NCBI GenBank assembly: GCA_031539165.1 | Contig: JAVKLK010000024.1 | Coordinates: 1-30,675, forward strand | Length of the DNA: 30,675 bases | Source of the DNA: CAIVSN01 sp031539165 | GTDB taxonomy: Bacteria > Patescibacteriota > Gracilibacteria > BD1-5 > UBA2023 | Direction: 5' to 3' | Shown here: piece by piece, positions 26,593 to 30,675 of the stretch | Position numbering within the stretch: the first letter of the stretch is position 1 | Layout: every line of letters begins with the position of its first letter | Made by a program: the position numbers and the translations under genes | The notes under the pieces: generated by a model | What the model was told of the DNA's origin: nothing | The model's database searches: none | Seen by the model: the letters and a program-made list of their open reading frames with translations, nothing else

Positions 26593-29433
26593 TTACGAAT
26601 GTTTAGCGAAATATCGAGCAAGCGCCTGTCCCGTGTAAGAATCTGGAATTTGAGAAATACCGGAAACTTGGCCACTATATACAAGCTGCCCTCCTCTATT
26701 TCCCCCTTCCGGCCCAATGTCTATTATGTGATCAGCATTGGCAATTATGTCGAGGTTGTGCTCTATAATTAGTACGGAATTCCCTTTCTCCACGAGTCTA
26801 TCCAGTATATCAAGAAGCTTCTGTACATCGGAAAAATGAAGCCCTGTTGTTGGCTCGTCAAGTATATACAGCGTTTTAGATGTCGAGCGTTTCGATAAAT
26901 CAAAGGCGAGTTTAATTCTCTGGGCTTCTCCACCAGAAAGAGTCGGAGCAGATTGCCCAAGGGTGATATATCAGAGCCCGACATCCACCAGCACTTGAAG
27001 AATTCTATTAATCCGAGGGAAGGCTGAGAAGAATTCAAGCGCATCTTCACAGGTCATGGCAAGAACATCCGCGATATTCTTCCCCTTAAATCGAACTTCT
27101 AGAGTTTCTGGGTTATATCGAGTTCCCTGACAAGACTCACATTCCACAAAGACATCAGGCAGAAAGTGCATTTCTATCTTTTTGACACCAGAACCTTCAC
27201 ATGCTTCACATCGTCCTCCTCGAGTATTAAAGCTGAATCGCCCCGGTCAATAGCCTCGCTTTTGCGCCTCAAGAGAACTCGCAAACACTTCTCGAACAAA
27301 GGTAAATAACCCCGTGTAGGTGGCAATATTTGAGTGTGGGGTTTTCCCTATAGGGGACTGATCTATGATAATCGCCTTGTCTATCTGATCGAGTCCAGTG
27401 ATTTTTTTACATTTTCCTGGCTCATCAGACATAAGCCCGAAGAAGCGTAGTACACTATTGGCAAGAATGTCCATGACAAGAGAGGATTTTCCGGAACCGG
27501 AAACCCCCGTAACAACCGTCATGAGCCCCAAAGGAATAGATACGTCTATGTTCTTGAGATTGTTCTCGGTAGCTCCTTGGATTTCAATGTATCAGAAAGG
27601 CTTTCTTTCTTTCTTTTTCACAGAAACTCTCTTCCTCCCAGAAAGGTATTCCCCTGTATCACTTGCTCCCGGAGCACAGATTTGATCATAGGTCCCCGAA
27701 AAAACGATAGAACCCCCATGAACTCCCGCTCTTGGTCCTATATCGACAATATGATCTGCTGCAGCCATAACATCTTCGTCATGTTCGACAACGAGTACCG
27801 TATTTCAAATCTCCACCAGTCGTTCTATGTTGGCAATGAGCATGTCATTGTCTCTTGGGTGAAGACCAATCGACGGCTCATCCAAGACATAAATAATTCC
27901 TTCGAGTCGAGTACCAATCTGGGTTGCGAGACGAATTCTTTGAGATTCCCCACCAGAAAGAGTTTGTGCTCTTCGTGAAAGAGCCATGTAATCAAGTCCA
28001 ACTCCTTGTAAAAATTCAAGCCGCTCTTGAATATTTTTTAGAATAGGCGTGACGATTTTTTTTTCTGAAGAAGAAAATTCGAGAGTCCCGAAGAAATCAA
28101 GAGCCTCGCGAACGGAAAGAGCTGAAAGTTCGCCAATATGGAGCCCCCCGACAAAAATATGAAGGTACTCTTTCTTGAGTCTGTATCAATCACAAGCCGG
28201 ACAGGGGAGCTCTGTTACGTATTGTGAAATTTTCTTCATAAATGGATCCGACGGGTCCGTCTCTCGAAATCTTCGAGTCAGAGTAGGAATTACTCCTTCG
28301 TATTTTGTTCGATAGGTTTTGCCTGCTTCTCGATATTTTACATCGGGAGCAACCTCATAAAATTCACCTGGGGTCCCATAGAGAACTTTATGCTTCTGTT
28401 CATCGGAAAGCTTGGAGTACGGGACATCCAAAGGAACTCCGTGTCGTTTTGCCATTTCTTCTATTACCTTGGAATAGTAGGGATGGGCAGCCCAAGGGAG
28501 TATGGCCCCCTCTCCAAGAGTCAGAGAAAAATTGATAACTCGATCTTCTATAAAATTTGCCTCCGTTCCAAGTCAGTGACAGTGCTCACAAGCTCAATAA
28601 TGGGAGTTGAATGAGAAATTCGAGAGGGTGACTGGCTGAAGCTCGAAGTCACAAATCGGACAAGATGCCTGAGCATGAAATGACCAAGATTGTTTCGTAT
28701 CGAGTCGATAGATGGAGAGTTTCCCTTCTCCAGCTTGGTACGCTGCTGCTAAAGAATCCCTGAGACGAGTGATGGATTCTGGATCTGTTTTTTTCGTTAA
28801 TCTATCAATAACAATGTATGCCTCATCTGTGTCGGTCAAGATTTTTTCTGCCGGAGTCTCTCCAACAGAAAAAACCATATCACCAACTTGATATCGAACA
28901 AATCCTCTATCAAGCACTGTCTTTGACAAGTTAGCCAAAGTATTCTCGACATTTGACACACGAATTGGAGCGAGGATGTGAAATTTAACCCCCTCGTCCA
29001 AGGAAGAAAGGTCGGCAAGAATATCGGCTATGCTATTTTTCTTGAGCTCAATCTCTGGATGGTTTGGACATTTCTGAATTCCCACCGTGGTATAAAGAAG
29101 ACGAAAATAGTCATATATCTCCGTGATAGTCCCTACGGTTGATCGAGGATTTGTGGATACTGTTTTTTGGTGAATCGCAATGGTGGGAGAAAGTCATCGG
29201 ATTTCATCGACTTTCGTATCGTCATTGATAGAACTGATTACCATTCTCGCATACGTGGAGAGGCTCTCAAGGTATCGTCTCTGCCCTTCAGCATAGATGG
29301 TATCAAAGGCAAGGGATGACTTTCAGGAGCCAGAAACCCCCGTAATAACCACGAGAGAGTTTTTGGGTATATCAATAGATATATTTTTGAGATTGTGCGT
29401 CTTCGCTCAGCGAATTGAGATAACATCTGACAT
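26593..29433 (-). CDS. uvrA: Excinuclease ABC subunit A (UvrA)
   Basis: UvrA is the damage-recognition ATPase of nucleotide excision repair, working as a dimer with UvrB. The 946-residue product has the usual length. Seen in order: MSDVISIRGAKTHNLKNI, Walker A GVSGSGKSS (residues 33-41), zinc-module cysteines CPICD...CEHC and CPACDG, signature LSGGESQRIRLA, Walker B YVLDEPSIGLHPRD, second Walker A GVSGSGKSS, CEACEGSG...CESCQG zinc module, LSGGEAQRIKLA and YILDEPTTGLH. At least ten TGA codons are in frame; the one at 29325-29323 encodes Walker A Gly37. The gene is flanked by comF upstream and murB directly downstream. Confidence 0.97.
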
Positions 29434-29486
29434 AGCGGCGAAGTATACCCCGAATCCTTCGTTTCGCAAAGACTGAAATAAAGATT

Positions 29487-30143
29487 TTATAGGTGAATCT
29501 CCTTCTTTGGGCTATTTGACTCAGAACGGGCACTCGCAAGGAGGTATACTTGCTCATATCCTGTCTCTTTCAGAAGCTGAACATATCTTCGGGCCGTGGC
29601 TCCTGTAGAAACCACATCATCTATGAGTAAGACCGAGCCTTTCTTCTTCGAACCAAGATAGAACGACCGTCTCTCTAGACTTTCTCCTCAGAGCATTCTT
29701 TGATCCTTTGTTTTCTGAGATTGATGCTGTCCTGACCAAAGAAGGACGAGTCCTCCATCAATCTGGCACGCTAATTTTTTTGCAAATCTTTTTGCGAGAA
29801 GTTTTGACTGATTAAATCAACGAGAAATCCACCGATCTACCCCAATAGGAACCCATGCTATCGAGTCTATCTTTGGCAATAATGGTGCCGCTTGAATACA
29901 GAGAGAAATAAGCAATTCTCCTGCTTCTTCATCAGAATTATATTTCCATGCGTGAAGAAGTGTGTGTGTCTCTTCATACGAAGTGCAAACAAAAACAGCG
30001 GCAACTTCAGGAAGGGTAGCAGCATATTCTTTGGTGTGGTTTCAGAAGCAAAATCGCGGAGAAACTTTCTCTTCAGGGGCATATCAAAACAATTCTCTCG
30101 CGAGAACATTTCCCCAAAACGCACACTTTTGAGAGATTCGCAT
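29487..30143 (-). CDS. comF: ComF-family phosphoribosyltransferase-like protein
   Basis: ComF (ComFC/GntX) proteins support DNA uptake in transformation and carry a PRPP-binding phosphoribosyltransferase fold. The 218-residue product shows RWISRGFNQSKLLAKRFA, SQKTKDQRMLGGESLERRSF and the PRPP motif VLLIDDVVSTGATA, all in family order. The N-terminus, which in ComF usually has a four-cysteine zinc ribbon, here keeps only scattered Cys (7, 32, 52). Four in-frame TGA codons are Gly. Start ATG 30143, 19 bases after the aminopeptidase stop. Upstream of uvrA by 53 bases. With ComM and the pilins it supports a DNA-uptake theme. Confidence 0.88.
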
Positions 30144-30162
30144 GAAGAAAAGAAAAACCTTT

Positions 30163-30675
30163 CTAGTTTTCTCCCTGCAGAGCATACTCAATAAGCGTGA
30201 GTGCTCCAAAACCAGTCCCTTCGGAAGGGAAAACTCCTCTTGGCTTAGATCGATATGAAGGCCCTGCTATATCGAGATGCGCATAGGCAATCCCCTCTGG
30301 AACAAACTGCGCTATAAATGCGGCCCCCATACTCGCTCCCGCCTTCATGTCGGAAGATATATTTTTTCTATCAGCAATCGTTGCATGCGTGGCCTTCAGC
30401 ATGTGCTCGTCCAGTGGAAGTTGCCAGTATCGTTCCGGAGTTTTTTGAGAGGCATCTATAATATGACTCGCAAGAGAGGCATCTTGAGATATAACTGCAG
30501 CATAATCAAATCCGAGAGCAAAAATACAAGCCCCCGTAAGAGTAGCTATACTCACCATGCTCTTGGGCGAAAAAGTACTTCCAACATACGAGGCCAAATC
30601 TCCGAGTACGAGTCTTCATTCTGCATCGGTATGATGTATTTCAACACTCAGTCCATTATGTGCACGAACAATATC
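30163..30675 (-). CDS. pepA: Leucyl aminopeptidase, M17 family (C-terminal 170 residues)
   Basis: M17 aminopeptidases are hexameric two-metal enzymes that remove N-terminal residues from peptides in the cytoplasm. The window holds the C-terminal half, open through the window's right edge. TDAEGRLVLGDL carries the metal-binding Asp and Glu and the catalytic Arg, with its Gly encoded by TGA. SIATLTGACIFALG, then MKAGASMGAAFIAQFVP and HLDIAGP further on, are typical. The stop is TAG at 30163. The N-terminal half lies beyond the window. It heads the block running to rluB. Confidence 0.93.

Noticed and set aside
2735..30616. TGA-interrupted genes as pseudogenes or frameshifts
   Set aside because: The frame is kept on both sides of every TGA, domains are intact, and TGA falls on conserved glycines in many unrelated genes.
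2735..30616. UGA = Trp (Mycoplasma-type code)
   Set aside because: UGA aligns with invariant glycines such as Walker A; Trp is coded by TGG throughout.

Overview
The window comes from a bacterium that reads UGA as glycine (NCBI translation table 25). This points to the candidate phyla Gracilibacteria (BD1-5) or Absconditabacteria (SR1). Read with the standard code, most genes here break into fragments. Read with TGA = Gly they become single full-length proteins, and the TGA codons fall on invariant glycines: the Walker A glycines of ComM and UvrA, the GxPGTxGG motif of MurB, the GGSFG motif of RlmH and the DAEGRL motif of the M17 aminopeptidase. TGG is still used for Trp throughout, so TGA is not Trp. 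The reassignment itself is known for these lineages; the glycine-inserting tRNA is not in this window.

Layout: 1-239 (-) is the N-terminal part of an unrecognised repeat protein, divergent from typA (388-2202, +). Next come a probable rpsU, a class-uncertain sortase and a 99-residue membrane protein (+). A minus-strand operon rlmH-cobW-unknown (3826-5861) meets that block tail to tail. At 5903-6610 (+) a strong promoter drives tRNA-Thr, tRNA-Tyr and tRNA-Leu, followed by rpmE (L31). At 6667-10598 (-) lies a large VirD4/TraG-like ATPase plus a signal-peptide membrane protein with three VirB2/TrbC-like segments. comM (10735-12204, +) abuts a convergent gene for a sigma-region-4/HARE-HTH regulator (12207-13253, -), preceded by a four-TM protein (13354-13971, -). 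A plus-strand unit at 14336-17576 holds a type IV prepilin-like protein with an EF-hand-type loop, a PilX-like minor pilin and an RluD-type pseudouridine synthase. At 17540-20934 (-) a second VirD4/TraG-like ATPase is followed by an unrecognised membrane-anchored protein. At 21027-24512 (-) is a 1161-residue SLH-domain surface protein with a long structured leader. The last block (24953-30675, -) is pepA-comF-uvrA-murB-rluB, tightly packed.

Common themes are cell-surface machinery (S-layer, pilins, sortase, two type IV secretion-like ATPase modules) and DNA uptake or processing (ComM, ComF, pilins, UvrA), with translation-related genes in between. The genes expected to be most highly expressed (typA, S21, L31 and the surface-layer protein) contain no in-frame TGA. 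Most other genes contain 1 to 15. Clear Shine-Dalgarno sequences are rare: typA has the only good one. Several starts sit right behind a -10 element, suggesting leaderless mRNAs. All names rest on reading motifs by eye; no database search was run.
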